Origin: an uncultured Bacteroidota bacterium
GTDB lineage: Bacteria > Bacteroidota > Bacteroidia > 2-12-FULL-35-15
DNA: 13,456 bases
Assembly (NCBI GenBank): GCA_903881065.1
Contig: CAIRRW010000450.1
Coordinates: 1 to 13,456 of the forward strand
Reading direction: 5' to 3'
This document shows, one piece after another, positions 12,561 to 13,456 of the stretch. Every line of letters begins with the position of its first letter. The stretch's first letter is position 1. A program made the position numbers and the translations under genes. The notes beneath the pieces are model-generated. The model saw only the letters and a program-made list of their open reading frames with translations, did no database searches and was not told where the DNA came from.

Positions 12561-13456
12561 TTATTTAGTTAATTCTTTAAATACATCTTCCAGTTTTTGT
12601 TCTTCTTTATTCAATGTAAGTACCGCCATTCCTTTCTTTACAGCATACTGGAAAATATCAGTACGAATATCTTTATCAGTATTTGCTTCAATATGCCATA
12701 TATTTCCTTTGCTGTTTTTAGCATCCACCACACCGGTAATTGTTTTTAAATCAGCTAAAGATGTTTGTTTATCAAACTCTACAGTGATTACCTGTTTATT
12801 CTGCGATTGATAATTTTGTAATACTGAAGTAATATCATTGGCAACTATTTTTCCATTATTCACAATAATTACTCTATCGCAAATAGCTTCTACTTCCTGC
12901 ATGATGTGAGTGGAAAGCATTACTGTTTTTTGTTTACCAATCTCTTTAATCAAATGTCTTATTTCAGTTAATTGATTAGGGTCAAGTCCGGTAGTAGGTT
13001 CATCCAGTATCAATACTTTAGGATCATGAATCAATGCCTGAGCAAGTCCTACACGTTGACGATAACCTTTTGATAATGCACCAATCTTTTTCTTTTGTTC
13101 CACTTGCAAACCAGTCATCTCAATCATCTCGGCAATACGTTGTTTTACATTTTTAAGATGATGTAATCCTGCAATAAACTCAAGATATTCCTTGATATAC
13201 ATTTCCGTGTACAGCGGATTATGTTCGGGAAGATAACCTACATTTTTACGAACTTCCAGACTTTGTTCCGAGATATCATAACCGCAAACAGAAGCTGTAC
13301 CCGAAGTCTGAGGAATAAAACAGGTAAGAATTTTCATCATTGTAGATTTCCCTGCTCCATTCGGCCCAAGAAAACCAACTATTTCACCGGAATTAACTTC
13401 AAACGAAACATCATCCAATGCCCTTTGTTCACCGTATAGTTTCGTAATATTATTTA
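12561..13456 (-). CDS. gldA: Gliding-motility-type ABC transporter ATPase GldA, 5' end off the window
   Basis: The frame is open to the window edge, giving 297 residues; only a few N-terminal residues should be missing, since NITKLYGEQRALDDVSFEV is the usual beginning. Walker A is GPNGAGKST, the signature is LSKGYRQRVGLAQAL, Walker B is VLILDEPTTGLDP, and the switch His is in STHIMQEVEAICDR. YLPEHNPLYTEMYIKEYLEF, GYRQRVGLAQALIHDP and DPNQLTEIRHLIK closely match my recollection of GldA from gliding Bacteroidota. There it works with membrane proteins GldF and GldG as an ABC exporter needed for gliding. The C-terminal ~80 residues (VITVEFDKQTSL... EEQKLEDVFKEL) form the usual accessory domain. 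Its membrane partners are not in the window. Related ATPases exist in non-gliding members, so motility itself is not proven. pepO follows 9 nt after the TAATAA stop. Confidence 0.85.
   Translation of the reverse strand, partial: NNITKLYGEQRALDDVSFEVNSGEIVGFLGPNGAGKSTMMKILTCFIPQTSGTASVCGYDISEQSLEVRKNVGYLPEHNPLYTEMYIKEYLEFIAGLHHLKNVKQRIAEMIEMTGLQVEQKKKIGALSKGYRQRVGLAQALIHDPKVLILDEPTTGLDPNQLTEIRHLIKEIGKQKTVMLSTHIMQEVEAICDRVIIVNNGKIVANDITSVLQNYQSQNKQVITVEFDKQTSLADLKTITGVVDAKNSKGNIWHIEANTDKDIRTDIFQYAVKKGMAVLTLNKEEQKLEDVFKELTK

Overview
The window looks like a low-GC Bacteroidota chromosome segment. The signs are a GldA-type ABC ATPase, a PLP transsulfuration enzyme of the type seen in this phylum, and several copies of the phylum's promoter -7 element TAnnTTTG just upstream of genes. 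Shine-Dalgarno sites are weak, and REP-like and other palindromic intergenic repeats are common. I see no tRNA, rRNA, CRISPR array or transposase gene.

Layout. Positions 1-480 hold the 3' part of a SAM methyltransferase gene. Two housekeeping genes follow on +: a PLP-dependent transsulfuration enzyme (721-1878) and gapA (1955-2950), each with its own promoter. They converge on a minus-strand pair, an M1 metallopeptidase with a beta-barrel-like C-terminus (6759-3733) and lpxH (3722-2970), separated by 10 nt. Upstream of the peptidase is a MITE/REP-like element (6818-7038), then a strong terminator, then a minus-strand gene for a small protein ending in an Fn3-like domain (7802-7134).

The 884-bp divergent gap 7803-8686 contains the most unusual structure here: twelve 21-bp units in exact register (8140-8391). 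Each has a 12-bp dyad (typically AAGT-N4-ACTT) and a 9-bp variable spacer. The dyads occur in both orientations, and one copy shows paired compensatory changes.

To the right on + is a two-gene unit, an outer-membrane barrel-like protein (8687-9520) and a monohaem cytochrome c-like lipoprotein (9520-9801), joined by a TAATG stop/start overlap. A 17-bp inverted repeat separates it from a putative type II toxin-antitoxin pair (9925-10438). A bidirectional terminator follows. The last two genes, on the minus strand, are gldA (running off the window) and a PepO-like M13 peptidase lipoprotein 9 nt behind it.

Working together. The window mixes central metabolism (GAPDH, sulfur amino acids), envelope biogenesis (LpxH for lipid A), envelope peptidases (M1, M13), gliding/secretion-associated export (GldA) and a possible outer-membrane redox pair. 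The 21-bp array and the repeat elements are not explained by any neighbouring gene and are the best candidates for something undescribed.
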